Shown piece after piece: positions 25,451-37,661 of a stretch of 64,000 bases of DNA. The position numbers were made by a program, and so were the translations under genes. The notes beneath the pieces are model-generated. The model made no database searches. It was not told the origin of the DNA and saw only the letters and a list, made by a program, of their open reading frames with translations. This DNA comes from Fasciola hepatica (Eukaryota; Platyhelminthes; Trematoda; Plagiorchiida; Fasciolidae), in assembly GCA_948099385.1 (NCBI GenBank), contig CANUEZ040000029.1, positions 3,007,501-3,071,500 of the forward strand, written 5' to 3'. The stretch's first letter is position 1; each line of letters begins with the position of its first letter.

Positions 25451-26508
25451 ATCCGCACACAACGCCAAACTATTCGTTTCGAAAAGTGAGTACATAAAGT
25501 TTGCGGATTCACTCGATGCGCAAAATTGATTAAACAATATCGTCTAGGTGATTTTTCGTTGATGTTTTTTCGATTAAGATATTTGAGTATATATAGGCGT
25601 ACCAAAAGTATTATATTTGTAACCATTCAGGATTGACGTACTTATGAAGGGCAAATCAGTTTTTCTCGTGCTAATCAGCTTGTGTAAGTTTATTTATTTC
25701 TGAACCCCTGTTGTCAGTCACGTGACTGTATCAGATGATAAACAGTTACCCTTTTAAGGTTAGCCACTTCGCGGACTTAGAAATGCATAATTTGGTTCCA
25801 TTTGGACTGAAAAGAACCCCCCTCCCCGGTTTTGATTACGCGTTCTGTTTCTGCTTAATGCGGGAGCAAAAGCCGCCATTCGAAGACACTGAGAAGTTGG
25901 AACATGAATCGGAATTAATGGAACACCGAAAGTGGCCAGATAAAATTATTCGATGACCACCTTGTATCTCTAACTTTCACGAGGGGGTACCTTGATCTGT
26001 GAGGCACAATCATTTGCCATTGGTTTTCATGCCTTTCTGTCATATCGTGAACTGAGCATTCTATTCTATCATCTTTTCACTGTTGATATCAGTATTTGTT
26101 CATATAACCAAGAAAGTTTATTTGATTTAGGAAAACAATAGGAATAATAATACTTGCTGCTACCAGTGTGTAAGCTTGATTCGGCTACTTAGGTTGACTC
26201 CACCTAACTTCAGCCCTATCCAGCTAAAGTCATGCAATGCGTGGACATCGAGAATATTTGTACACTTTTTACCTACCCTAGACGGATTTCTATACTTAAC
26301 AGCAAAAATGGTCTGAATGTAACAGCGTACTATCGAAGCAGGATCGGCAAACAGAGAGTCCTTGAATTTGGTGAAAAATTCACCGTATGTCCCGTGGTCC
26401 ACTTCTGTGTGCGATTGCCAGTAACTCGCACCGGAATGATCAGGCCCTCCATAAAAATTGGTAGCTGTTATCATACACTGCCTAAAATGGTTGTATATTA
26501 TGTAGTGG
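25451..26508. other. No recognisable gene
   Basis: Contains frames at 25735-25956(+) and 26160-26474(-) without domains. Nothing repeat-like was recognised. Confidence 0.4.
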
Positions 26509-26655
26509 AAAATCTACTTGCATTTTTCACATCGGTATGCGGAGGGTCGCCGGTTCGATTCCGGCTAGCTGCGTCAGACTTTTTGATGTGAAAAATACGA
26601 GTGGATTTTCCATTACATGAGATTCCGGCTCCTTGTGCCAACGATACATTCTGGT
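26509..26655 (+). repeat. tRNA T-arm-bearing repeat flanked by inverted repeats
   Basis: GCCGGTTCGATTCCGGC (about 26550) is a perfect T-arm and box B. It is bracketed by an inverted repeat: TGGAAAATCTACTTGCATTTT at 26509 onward mirrors AAAATACGAGTGGATTTTCCA ending near 26611, followed inward on both sides by CACATC/GATGTG. A second copy without the strong inverted flank is at 46480-46612. The ATTCC-GGCTCCTTG end is shared by both. Confidence 0.6.
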
Positions 26656-27120
26656 TGTATATTACTTGGTTTATTATCCAGTAGAACGTCATTCAAGTGG
26701 ACTAGATACTTTTATGTCTGAAATGCTTCCAAATGTAGACCTATATTGCTCACAACAGCCTTAATAATTGATGATATATTTTCTGCAGAAAGCGAGGACA
26801 TGTGGCATCCCATTCAACAAGGCTAATTGTAGACTACGCATTAGAATAAACCAAAGCATCACATGATCTGTTTTAAGATGATTGATTTCACAATCGAACT
26901 CCTGTATGTTGCAGATGAATTCCAATTTGATCCAACTTGGTCTCAGTAGAGAACTATGGAATAACACCGAGGAAGTGGGAAAGTGGTGAAACTGAATGGA
27001 ATTAATTTCTCTCTACTTACGCATTGACAATTACTGGCTGGCAAGCCAGGATTCATCTCTGGACCCTTCAATGAGGAGTATCCATTCACACTCCTGAAAC
27101 TTCAAGTTAGATCTTGGTGA

Positions 27121-27168
<48 letters not shown>

Positions 27169-27638
27169 CTGCAACATAATAATATTGTAATGTCGTAAAA
27201 TTATATATACTCGGCTCCCACAGTGATTTCACGGAATGTGACCATGGCGACCCTCCAACGTTGAAACAGGGCCTCCAAAATCCTGTGTGTAGAAAGTGCA
27301 TCAACTTCTTTCTCCAAAGCTGAAAATAACGTTGGAATTACAACTTATTCTTTCTTACTATTGCTTCACTCTGCCGATCGATAGTTTTACTAGAACTCGT
27401 CCGAAAGACGGGAAAAATCTAATTTCCTGTCCTGAGGAATTTTATTTTTACAAAGTATCATTGTCTTCGGTAGCACTTTTCTGACAAGGTTACCCATGAT
27501 TCCAAGCAGCCGTCATCAACCGGCATATTGAGTTTCGCAACCTCGAAGTCATTGTCAGTGTTTTGACGGTTTATTGGGTCCTTAAAGTTTTACTGTAGGT
27601 CGTACAGAATAAATCAACGGCAAAAATAAATTTTATTA
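26656..27638. other. No recognisable gene; one AT array
   Basis: The (AT)n array at 27123-27168 is listed separately. Otherwise there is AT-rich unique sequence with short frames only. Confidence 0.45.
27123..27168. repeat. (AT)n microsatellite
   Basis: About 46 bp of pure AT repeat. Confidence 0.97.
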
Positions 27639-27888
27639 TTGACTACTCGCGTATGAATGCAAGGTCCACAGCACTACTAGAGATAGCCTAGTCACGAGTC
27701 CTTGAGACTTGGAGTTGCGAATAACATCAGGTCCCAGTAGGTCAGGTGTGGTTACGAGTCGAAGGTCAATGGATTACTGTCTGCTACCGAAATGACCTGT
27801 GCGGGCGAGATTCGAACCTCGGTCCTCCGACGTGGTAATCTAACGTTCTAAACCACTCGACCACTCAACCGGGTCATTTTGAGTTCCC
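27639..27888 (-). repeat. tRNA-derived SINE, family III
   Basis: On the minus strand the head reads GTGGTCGAGTGGTTTAGAAC (box A-like) and GAGGTTCGAATCTC (exact box B with a 4-bp T-stem, about 27800). A body of about 170 bp ends in AATAATAAAATTTATTTTTG. The head resembles a Leu/Ser-type tRNA but lacks a foldable anticodon arm. Confidence 0.6.
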
Positions 27889-28959
27889 CTCCGATTGCAA
27901 CACAGGACAAAATTTTTTAGGCACATAATTATGGTTTAAGGTAGACCGAAAGCTAGCTCGGCTCACTATGCTTTGCTCTTATTCAAAATAGTGTTTTGAG
28001 AATTTACTGGAAGTTTTCCTCATACATATTAATTGCTCTCTGAACTTCCCTTGTTTGTCTAAGTTTGGATAGCATCATTATTCAGGTAGGATAAGGTAGC
28101 CTTTTGTCTCCAACCACACCTTGTTCTGACGCCGTTTTACTTGGTTACTGCGTAACGGGTGTACCTAACTTGTTTCGATGGATTCTGGTAAAAGTATGTC
28201 ACAGAGACACGTGCTCCCTGAGGTTCTCAAGATTTTATCTCTCTTATATTGTAAAGTAGTGGAATTTCGTGGTTTTGGGTACACCCTTCTCCATCATCGT
28301 GAAAACAAAATGGATATTTAATGAGCCTCTTTCCGATGAACTTAACGTGAAGGCCATCCATGTGAAAAGAACCAGAATTTGTCATCCGGCAAGTCTGCCA
28401 TCAGCCGAGAGTTTGCCGTTGAGCCTTGATATATTACTGTATTCTCCAAAAGTATCTGCCATAGTTTTGCCATTTACTGCGAGGTAAATATATGGTCGAC
28501 ATGTCTGCAAAAGGTATTACTTCAGTAAAGATCAGTGTTTATGAAAAACTCCTTCATAGGCCTAAAAATTAGTCATCCGAGTTCTTACTAATTTCGAACT
28601 TTCTATTTTCAGGACAGTTTATCATAGTAACCAAGGTTACGCCGGTCTAACTGCCCAAAGATGACCAAAAAACCAACGTCATTTCAGTTCCGCTTGCACG
28701 GGCACAAGCAATGACTATGGCCAATCGAGCATCCAGAATTAGTTCGACGGTGCCCACACCTTGGGCACTCATCATTGCACACGGTAGTTCGGTGATTTTT
28801 CTCGGGAAAGAACAAGGGAACATAACATCTTATTGCTCTTCAAAGGCGACAGATATTACGGCTCGTGGGCATTCACTACTCAGGTATGTATACTATGAGA
28901 AATTAAATTCTTTGAAACCAAAGACCTTTCCCGATGGATTTTGTCTGTATCAGCTACTC
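27889..28959. other. No recognisable gene
   Basis: AT-rich, with only short frames such as 28269-28487(+) and no domain or repeat relative. Confidence 0.4.
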
Positions 28960-30295
28960 GTCAGGCTGTCATGTTCAAAACTCGTCCTATGGAATCAGCT
29001 CTCCCCATTGCCGATCTAGAGCACTCATTAAGACCGGTACAGTTTGCATTTCTATCAGCTGCTCAGCTGGATTGTTTCAGTTGTTCAATTCTCTGTTGCT
29101 AAGACGGCGAGATCTGGCAGTCAGCGTAGATTGAGCCTTTGTGAGTTTCCTTCCGTGACCCCTTTTTTGAGGGTCTGAGGCCTCCTGAAATGTTTTTGGG
29201 CTGGATCCGAAATAAGCTTTTAGTATCTTACAAGTCACTAATAGATATCACTGAATCCCCCTTTTCTTCAAGGAAGTAAGAGCAAGTTCAAGAAATCTCC
29301 ACCCATATTCCTTGCTACTCTAACCCTCTGTCATTCGTGCGAGATTGTGAACTTTCTACAAAAACATATCTTCCGTTTTCTAGAAGAGTGGTCATGCTCG
29401 TAGACTATGTTCTAAGGGAGGTGTACCTATATCCTTGTATAGTGTCATGAATACCTCCGGTTTTAGGCAAGTCAGCACTGACGTCAATCTCCACAGCTGG
29501 TTTTGGGCCTGGTGTACAGCTGCTGTACATTGCTTGGACCATTTAGAACCAGCGGTCAGGGGGATTTCTGGGCCTTTAACCCTCTGTTCTGCATCTATAG
29601 TGAACAGGCCTTGTTCGTATACGACCGAGACTTTCTAAGACCCATGATGGCAAATAAATTTTCCCAACTTTTACGGTTAAGTCTCACTCGCGTTCCCAGT
29701 TCAGAAGGGCAACTGTGTATTTGAGACTCAACGACTTTGACATTGTCGGTGAAGAAAACCAGCTTTCATTAAGACTGAGGATAGGTTAATCATGAACAGA
29801 AGCATAGGAACGGAGTCTAACATCTCGGTAAAACCAAGATAAAACACGTCTTTCCTTTTGCCTTCACCCAGTATTCGAGTGAATTCGTCCAAGAAGCATA
29901 AGAGGTTAGTTGGACAAAATCCATTTTTGGAACTTATACTAGTGTAAGCAGAGCACAAGGTGATTTAGCAGGTGCTGGTATATGCGAGCACAGATAATCG
30001 TTTTAAGCACCTTGAACAGAAGGATAGTCAGATTTACAAGGCTACAGCTGCTGATTTCCTGACGAGGTCTAGCTTATGTATGGCCACCTCTGCTGCTTTT
30101 TTCCGTTCCAGTAGTAACCTTCATTGGCTTACATACTGGTAAAGCTGAGATGTCCACCAGTGGTTTAGCGATATCACAAAGTGAATATCATGTAGTTCAT
30201 CCAACTTACCGAACCCTTGCGGGTGTTTAAGTCAAAAGATACTACATCAGTCAGTTCTGAACTTGAAAGGATTTTCTTTTTGGTGTCTGGGAAAC
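28960..30295 (-). mobile_element. CR1-like LINE fragment, RT core to 3' end, antisense
   Basis: The minus strand matches the CR1 element of 54680-55960 segment by segment. VLFKVLKTIICARIYQHLLNH is near 30020, and PTNLLCFLDEFTRILGEGKR and DVFYLGFTEMLDSV (decayed motif A) are at 29728-29958. Next comes the nucleotide block CTGTTCACTATAGATGCAGAA with GGGTTAAAG near 29590. Then there is CCACTCTTCTAGAAAACGGAAG near 29390. Near 29100 are CAACAGAGAATTGAACAAC and the CTCTAGATCG region corresponding to the LINE's last codons. It lacks gag and endonuclease. It lies head to head against the sense LINE that begins at about 30300. Confidence 0.72.
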
Positions 30296-31110
30296 TCATG
30301 TGCTCTTCGGTGTTTCTAGGACATCTCTCCTCTCACACTCTCTGAAGCACCCACCCTTTTCTCCCTATTTAAATTTTGATTCGGTTTTCCTTCGTTCCTC
30401 CAACTCGATGCTTCAACTGCGTCTTTCGATCGTCTCCTCTCTATCTTGGTCTTCAAATGCACTTTCGCCTGCTTCTCATGTTGCTCTTGAGATAGGTTTT
30501 CCATTCCGCACCAGATGTTTCTTCAAATCAGGACACCCTCTGCTACTATGCATGGCTCGAATTCGTCCCACACTGGAATACCACATTCCCCTTCGTGTTG
30601 GAGGATTGTCTTTTACTGCATCTCTTCTGGACCGATTCCAACTTAAAGAAATTCACGTGACACATAACCCAGATTTGACATCCAATTTTGCGTCATCAGT
30701 CCACTGCTGGGCAGTTGTTTTTTGTCCTAATTCTAGAGCACTTATCTTCGGGTTCTTGGTCCTCCAAGTTTGCAACGGTTGTTTCTATTCCCATTATTTC
30801 TCAACACCGGTCCTGAAAGCAGGTAGCTAGCCATCGTTACCAGGTTTCTGTCCCTAAATGTCGGACCTCAATCTTTCAACCTTTTTTCCAAACTGCTAAG
30901 TTATGGAACAACCTACTTCTCTGTCTTTCCAAATAATTACAGCCTTTCTTTTTCTAAAGTGGGATCAATAAACTTGAATTCCGACCCTGAACTCCGGTCT
31001 CTCTCATACTAATGGGTACCAAGTCCACCTCAGTGACCTTTTATTACAAGGCATCACCGTGACCGACGGGACAATTTGAACTTGAACTGCTGCCAGACTA
31101 TAGACTCGCC
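30296..31110 (+). mobile_element. LINE family C, 3'-terminal RT fragment
   Basis: The frame at 30300-30830 reads SIVSSLSWSSNA, EIGFPFRTRCFFKSGHP, MARIRPTLEYHIPL and ASLLDRFQLKEIHVTHNPDL. This is the thumb region and C-terminus of a Jockey/CR1-type LINE protein, in which RPTLEY and LDxxQxKAIRLIxxxxL are diagnostic. A second frame (30840-31000) continues with a segment like KCRTSIFQPFFQTAKLWNN, decayed by stops. The 5' end is lost at the junction with the antisense CR1 fragment. It is a family distinct from CR1 at 54 kb and family A at 40 kb. Confidence 0.62.
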
Positions 31111-31379
31111 TTCATCGTATGATCACGTGACCAATAATCGCTGATATTTATGACAATATTTTCTCACATAGGCTTAACTTAATAATACCAAACTTTTGTT
31201 CAAAATTTCTCTTCTTTTTCGACTTATTTCACTGTCAACTTGAGCGTACTTTAACTATGGGTCTCATGTTGTTACTCAACCATGTCACACCGTTACTCCA
31301 TCCTGAATGATAATTCTCAATCACTGAGTACTTTGAGCTTGAAACCAACAAAATCGGTAAGTTGCTGTCAGACGAATTC

Positions 31380-31592
31380 TGCCGCCTATGGTTTCAAGAA
31401 GAGTTTACATGGGGTAACTAAAGGAATTTAGTTTCTTAGATGTTTTCGCACGAGGAATGTTTTCACAGATCCGACAACTGATCTGAATGTTTGAGGTCAC
31501 CGACCCCAGTGGGATTCGAAACTGCGCATGGACGCCACCCACGTTTTGGTATCGCGTGTACTCTACCAGATGAACTGCTAAATTTTTGAATA
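31380..31592 (-). repeat. tRNA-derived SINE-like repeat, family V
   Basis: The minus-strand head is TAGCAGTTCATCTGGTAGAGTA (box A region) followed by CAGTTTCGAATCCCACTG (box B with a 4-bp stem, about 31510). The body is short and reads GATCAGTTGTCGGATCTG and then an A-rich stretch. No second copy was recognised, so the family assignment is uncertain. Confidence 0.5.
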
Positions 31593-31775
31593 TGGATCAT
31601 ACAGTTTACCCACCCAAATTGCCTTAGTAGATGACATCCGCCACAGTGAACTAGCTTGTAATTTGTCTGCCCAGAGCAGGATTTCCCTATGAATCAGCCA
31701 GGGCCCACCAGTTGGATTCCAAACACAACCGTCCGAGGTCAACGACATTAAACTCTTGGATTCTCTTAAAATATG

Positions 31776-32009
31776 TCACACGTTTTTCCATCGTAACGCT
31801 GCGTCAATAAACATAGATGCTTGGAGAAGGGAAGAGGCGCTGTTCACCGTATTTCCCCTGTCAGTTGCAGGTGTGCTTCTGCACATTTTAGTAATGATTC
31901 TAAGGCGCTCGCATTGCTGTCTATCTTTTTTGCCCCTCAGAGCACATTGTACAATTCTCATCCTGTCCTCATTGCTGGTTCTCTTGCATTGTGTTTTAGG
32001 TTTGTTCAA
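31776..32009 (-). pseudogene. Possible DNA-transposon helix-turn-helix fragment
   Basis: The minus-strand frame reads KRTSNEDRMRIVQCALRGK, DRQQCERLRIITK and then unrelated residues. The spacing (R-IV-x-ALRG, then a C-A/E-L-I-T helix) resembles the N-terminal HTH of Tc1-like and related transposases (IVxxxxxGxDWxxxAxxLxI). No DDE catalytic residues or inverted terminal repeats were found. Without a profile search it is a weak call. Confidence 0.25.
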
Positions 32010-32330
32010 GCCGATAATGACTATGGCTCCGAATTCATTTTCGTGTTAAGTCGTAGAAGGTGGAATTGATATGGTTCATGGACCTTTCAGTACTCTTTCT
32101 GGCCTTTTTTGGTTGCAACTTGTAAACGGACGTAATCTTCAGTTCATAACAGTATGGCAAATAATCAAATCAAGCCAGTTGTCTTGGGAACCGGAGAAAT
32201 GGCTCCTCTATGCGTCGCAATCAAATCGTATTTAGAGTGGCTAAGCTGCTCTGAGGGCACTAGGAAATGTGGAACGAAGCTCATCTGAAGTGAGAATGTC
32301 ACATTGGTCTTTTATATTGCTGGAATTTTC

Positions 32331-32334
32331 GTGT

Positions 32335-32372
<38 letters not shown>
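32331..32372. repeat. (TG)n microsatellite
   Basis: About 40 bp of TG units. Confidence 0.96.
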
Positions 32373-32373
<1 letters not shown>

Positions 32374-32996
32374 GTCTAAGTTAAATGCGTCTAATACGGC
32401 TCAAACTTATTGAGCTCGTTTGAGTTCTGCAGCTACGATCTGTGTGCTGCTGAATAATGACTCATTTTTTCGTCTGATTAGTTACTCAGAGAACAAACAT
32501 AGCTTGTAATACGTTCTTCTGCTTTGGTCTATTCCTGCAGATTTCAGGCTCAGAGTACTTATTGGCTGATAGTTATCGTAAAAAGCTGTGTAGCGGTGCC
32601 CTGGTACTGAGTCCATATACCTGAGGATTCGTGTGTTCCAATTTCACCACACCGAAGCATGGATGCCATTGGGCTGGAATTAATCCGTACGTGGTACCAA
32701 TTGGACCTCATCAATTACAGAAGTTTCCAGTTACCACACCACCTTTCTGTCTCTTTTATTGCAAGATCTGTAAATAGGAGTTCCATTCGAATCACGGAAT
32801 CTTGTTCACATACCGAAATAAGATTCACATTGGAACCAGTTTCGTCATCGGGAGCATCGAGTGGTCTTTGTTGTAACAGCTGTGATATGCAAACAGTGGG
32901 TTATACAAGTGACCTGATTACTGTAAACCAGGATGACTGCGTGCTATCGAAGGGATGAAAATGGTTCACCAGATTGCAAGCAAATCTAAACACACG

Positions 32997-32997
<1 letters not shown>

Positions 32998-33029
<32 letters not shown>
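32998..33029. repeat. (AC)n microsatellite
   Basis: About 32 bp of AC units. Confidence 0.95.
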
Positions 33030-33031
<2 letters not shown>

Positions 33032-35458
33032 TGTGTGATTCTCTGGCCTTGACTTCACCTTAGGCTCTATTGGACAAACTGATGATGACGATTGTCAGTT
33101 TGCAGCTGCCCAATTTGTGCTCCCATCAAAACGTCTGCACTTTCTTCTATTCCGGATGGGCTTCGGCCGTTCGACCACATGAAAGTGTGATTGGTACTTA
33201 TCTTTTTGTTACTTCTTCATCCTTTCCGTCAGAGGTTGACAAATGTTCATTAGTATATTTTGTTTCCATGCAGCGGGGTCTGTTTATACGGTGTTTCGTA
33301 CATGGAAAAGATTGACCTGTCGGGAACGTGTTATTTGTCACGATGACGGACAGGAGATGAATGAGTTTTCGTCTAAGCAGAACTATTCTCGAAAGCTATC
33401 CCGCCAGGAGTTTAACTTAACGAAGTCCCAGAGAGCGTGACATGCAACACTACCAAATATACTTGAACTGATCAGAATTATGTGGTGACCGAAATAACTA
33501 CCAATCAGAAGAATGCCAATTTCAACGGATTGGGTGCTCTCGAATCCCAGCGAGACAGAGCTGACCAGTCATACATAAAAAAAGATCGGCGTCAGTTCGC
33601 CAAGCACCTGGTAGGTGATATCAAATAGCCTAGTAGTTGCTCTCTCTCTCTCTCTGTGGCAATCAACGTTTGTTTCTTGAAAGATCTTGATTTACGGAGG
33701 TAGAAATATTGGTATTTAGTTAAGAAAAACACTTGGTGCTTACCTGTCCTAAAACTGTTTTTTTGTTGTTGTGTGTGTTGACCAACTGGAGAATCTGTTG
33801 GTTCACCTGGTTTCAGTTCAATCCGTAATCCAACCATCGTAACTTCTGTCCTAATAGTTGTGTTTCCAGTTGTCAAAGTCCTCTTTGTGCTCTTTAAACT
33901 GGGTCGATGATAGCTCTTCAGAGGGCTCCATTTGTTTTGTTCACTTTCAATTCTCGCCGTTCCCGTTACGGACCAGATTACATTTTGGAATGTGAGTAAA
34001 CCATCCGATAGAGAAAATTTGTATCCTAAATTTTTACATCTACCGATTTCCCCCCAAGTCTTCCGTACCAAAATTCAATCAGTATACACGCGTTTCCAAA
34101 AGTAATCTTTGTCCCTTTTTTCCTGTTTGTCCATCTCCTTTTAGAGCTGACTGAATCCATTTGTACTGGTTTTCCGGTGACGACCGAAAGATCTAAATCT
34201 TTTACTATTAAGTCTGAGGTTGGAGGCTAGAAGCCCTGTCATCACTGGCCATAGTTGATATCAACCCGCTGTCTCTTAGACTATTTCTTTACAATTCCTG
34301 ACCTACTGGGGACTTTATGAAGTTCTGCTTTACTCCGAGTTTCTGGGTCATGCACAAAGACTCTTCTTAATAGGACGTGGACTCCTGAAGGTAAGTTGGG
34401 TAAACCCCTCCCCTTCAATGCAGTCTCGGTTAAGTAACAAAACCAGGGCAGTCACCGTTATAGTAATAAAGCAAAAAACCTTTTACAATACACAAACTTG
34501 TGCTGGAATGCGGAGAAACACCGAAACAGGTCGAATTCGCTTCTGCTTTGGGTTTGGGGGTTCCTATGCTAATACTTTTGGCATTTGAGGGTTTTCTGAA
34601 CCGAAAGTTACTTCCAGAACAGGCAGATATTTTTGCTGGCAGTGTAAAATACGACTTGTAGTCCCAATTATGAATCCAGTTCATTTACACTGCAGAAATC
34701 AATCAGTTCTTTGCCCTGGACAACAGGTATCTTATGAACTGATTTCTGTGAAAACAGGCTTCAAGAAAGGTGATGAGAAACATATTTTTTTAATCATATC
34801 TTTTTGTCATCACTCATTACTTTCGGTTTCCAGCATGAGCTATTTCTACGTGTTTCACTTGTAGTGTTCTACAGTATTTTTCGTAGCACTTAGAGGGACC
34901 TTGTGCAGTGGTTAGGAGCTGTTTAGAATACTTTAAGATCAATACAAAACTTCTAAACTGTCGCCACAGGCCAGTAAAGTACAAACAATACAACTCTGTT
35001 CAAGTTGCTTTCCTCCAGCTGTTTCCTTCTTACTTAGCCTTTTTGTCACGTAGAATTAAAAATACATTGGTTTTAAATAAAGCCCTGATTGGTAGTACTT
35101 CTTCTTGCAATTCTAAACTGGGCAACCAGCAATAACTTTTGTGCAAGAAAAAAACGGGAACCAGCAAGTTATCTTTCAGGGCACATAACTTGAATTATCA
35201 CTCATCTATTTGATATTGAGATCAAAGTTGAAGTCCTTCTGTTTAATGTTATCGCCCTTTGTTTGTTAAGTCGATCCGAATGTGAACTAGAAATCCTCGT
35301 TCAAAACTACGCCTCAGTTACATTTAACTTACAAGTTGAAACTTCATATAGGCACTGTGGGGTTGCTACCAGTCTGGTCCTATCTATTGGTAGGACTCTT
35401 ATGATTTCAGGCGGAGAATACAACAGTTTGGGTTAAAATAATTTATGAACTGGACGGA

Positions 35459-35670
35459 CAGTCAGTCAGTCAGTCAGTCAGTCAGTCAGTCAGTCAGTCA
35501 GTCAGTCAGTCAGTCAGTCAGTCAGTCAGTCAGTCAGTCAGTCAGTCAGTTAGTCAGTCAGTCAGTCAGTCAGTCAGTCAGTCAGTCAGTCAGTCAGTCA
35601 GTCAGTCAGTCAGTCAGTCAGTCAGTCAGTCAGTCAGTCAGTCAGTTAGTCAGTTAGTTAGTTAGTTAGT
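35459..35670. repeat. (GTCA)n tetranucleotide array
   Basis: About 212 bp of GTCA units. A few are GTTA, clustered at the 3' end and once internally. The serine/glutamine repeat frame it creates (SQSV) is an artefact. Confidence 0.98.
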
Positions 35671-36864
35671 GGTTGATTGACCTAATGGATTACTGGTTTG
35701 TTTGTTCTTTGGTGGTTCTTTGACTGTTTTTTCGTCCGATTAGTTATGGAGGAAACCAGTGAGGAACCAGCCATTTACTTGACGAAATACTTCTTTTCAA
35801 TAGCAGTGACGTTTTAATTGAGGGAAGTAACTTTCCTCAGCCAGTAGAGAGAAAAAAGTATCGACGAAATTGTTTACCCGGACAAGTATAATTTATAATT
35901 TACATCAAGTTGGTTCACTGAGTGGATCTTTTAGAATTTAGTTTTAGGGTAAATGCTGGGGACACAAGTTTTGCTCATTGCCTTTGGACCTGTCCTTTGA
36001 GTACCTCCCGTCCTGGGTGCTTCAGAAAATTCATACTGATCTTTACATATCTTTCTGGGGGCAGATCAAAGCATGCCTGCACATGAATACTGAACTCAGC
36101 TCATTCGTTTTCTAGAGCGTTGCACGTGACCGGGAGTTGAGCTATCAATCGATAGGAAATAGTTAACGGTCAGTGGGTCGATACCACTCAAAGGGCGAAC
36201 TCTGAGGCATTCCGTATTTTCATGTCTCAAATATGTAGACGTATTTTTTTCAAATTGATGCCACGATAGACAACTGGGCGTTAGTCTAGTTCCAAGCGCT
36301 AAAATAACGAGTGCTTCACAGGACACTGATGAACTGCCAGAAATTCTTGAGATTATCAAAGACAATAATCATAGATAAATGAAGAGGTAGAGGAATAATG
36401 GAAAAAAGTTACCTTTGCACCGCCATGCATAATACAATGATCTTGTGTATGGTATATTAATTAAGTCGTGAGTATTTTTGTATCAAGATTAAATGGGAAG
36501 CACAGTTTCTCTCAGCAAATTTTTCCACAATGAACGTACTTATGAAGTTCTGAATTGCTGACTGGAGATGATGAAGAAAAAAAAATCACAAATCTGGAGT
36601 AATTCGATCAGAAAGCGGCAGTGGTGTTCTTTCTTGTGTCTGGCCGTGGCATTACTTTACCAGCCTAGATGAATAATCAGATTTCGAAGATTTCTAGCGG
36701 AGCTGTATGAACATCTTGGATTCGAACGGCAAGCGGTTCTCTCATTCAGTTTTAGGGCAATCTGCTGTATTTGGAATTTCTGCTCGAATTATTCGATAGG
36801 AAGATGTTTGATCCGCAAATATCACTTCGGGTTATAGCCCCAGTGGGGAGTGGCAGATGTGCTC
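35671..36864. other. No recognisable gene
   Basis: AT-rich unique sequence. A minus-strand string GAGAAACTGTGCTTCC near 36500 recalls the hammerhead repeats but lacks stem II and is not counted. Confidence 0.4.
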
Positions 36865-37115
36865 AGAATAGTGTAGTAGTGGTAGTAGTAGTAGTGTGGC
36901 GTAGTGTACGTACCACTTACTGAGTAAGTAAGTAGTTGATTTCTCAAAAAGCTATTGCGGGCAGTTGTGAATTGTTAACAGATGCGGCTATTTCAACGTA
37001 TCCAAACGCAGTAAGGTAAAACAAGCTTGTGGGCCACGTAGTCGCATCCTCCGACTGGATGATGACTACCTTCAAGTGGACTGGACAGCTGGAATGCATA
37101 TAGGCATTATAGTTT
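36865..37115 (+). mobile_element. LTR-like fragment, related to 63465-63720
   Basis: A GTA trinucleotide run is followed by TGTGGCGTAGTG and ACCACTTACTG, GTAGTTGAT, CAGTTGTGAATTG, CTTGTGGGCCACGTAGTCGC, ATCCTCCGACTG and GACTGGACAG. The same blocks in the same order occur at 63465-63660, just upstream of a gag-like frame, also after a trinucleotide array. The likely reading is an LTR, or a fragment of one, standing alone here. A similar GTA run plus GGCGTGG recurs at 37185. Confidence 0.5.
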
Positions 37116-37661
37116 TACGTGATTAGTTTTGATAACTTCTGGACGGGTGGTATCGTAGGAAATACCGTGTCTTGTGGATTGTAACAGTAGTAGTGGTATG
37201 GTACGTGGCGTGGTGTTTCTCTGGAGGGACGGAAAATGAAATAGATTAAGTTGATGCAATATCAAATAGGAGCGAAGGCCGAAAAGGGAAATGAGGGTTG
37301 AGTTATGAGTAAAACTGATAGTGACACGAAACACCGGAATCGGTTACTGCTAGAAACAGAAAAGGTACTGGAGTTTCTCTAAATTCAACGTTCCGTATAA
37401 TTAAAACGCACTTCAGTCATCCCTTCGAATCCACGAAAGAGCTTCACAAAATATGTGCAATTTCATTTGTTGCCAGTATGTTTCCGAAATAATCACTCAA
37501 GCTGTATCGACGCACAAAACACCAGTGAAACGGTTGGGTACTGAATTCATCTGACTTTTCATCGGTATTCCCTAGCGAGAATCTACTCCGGGGTGTATAT
37601 ATGGGGTCACGTTGCTATATACTATACTACTAAACGCATAACCATTTTACTATTCCAGTTA

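Larger units (their letters stand above)
32010..35458. other. No recognisable gene; TG and AC arrays
   Basis: (TG)n lies at 32331-32372 and (AC)n at 32998-33029. A 159-codon minus-strand frame at 33592-34071 is Lys/Arg- and Ser/Thr-rich with an ERERE stretch from a CT run, has no domain and is not supported as a gene. Confidence 0.45.

Noticed and set aside
33592..34071. 159-codon minus-strand frame
   Set aside because: No domain, low-complexity CT-derived segment, overlapping stops in related readings, no splice signal support.
35445..35657. Serine/glutamine/valine-rich 70-codon frame
   Set aside because: Translation of the GTCA tetranucleotide array.
36495..36540. GAGAAACTGTGCTTCC on the minus strand
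   Set aside because: No CTGATGA with stem II before it. Only part of the motif.
37315..37360. CTGATAG-TGACA-CGAAAC string resembling a hammerhead core
   Set aside because: Stem II would have a one-base loop, and no GTGCTTCC or tRNA-like flank is present. Likely chance.
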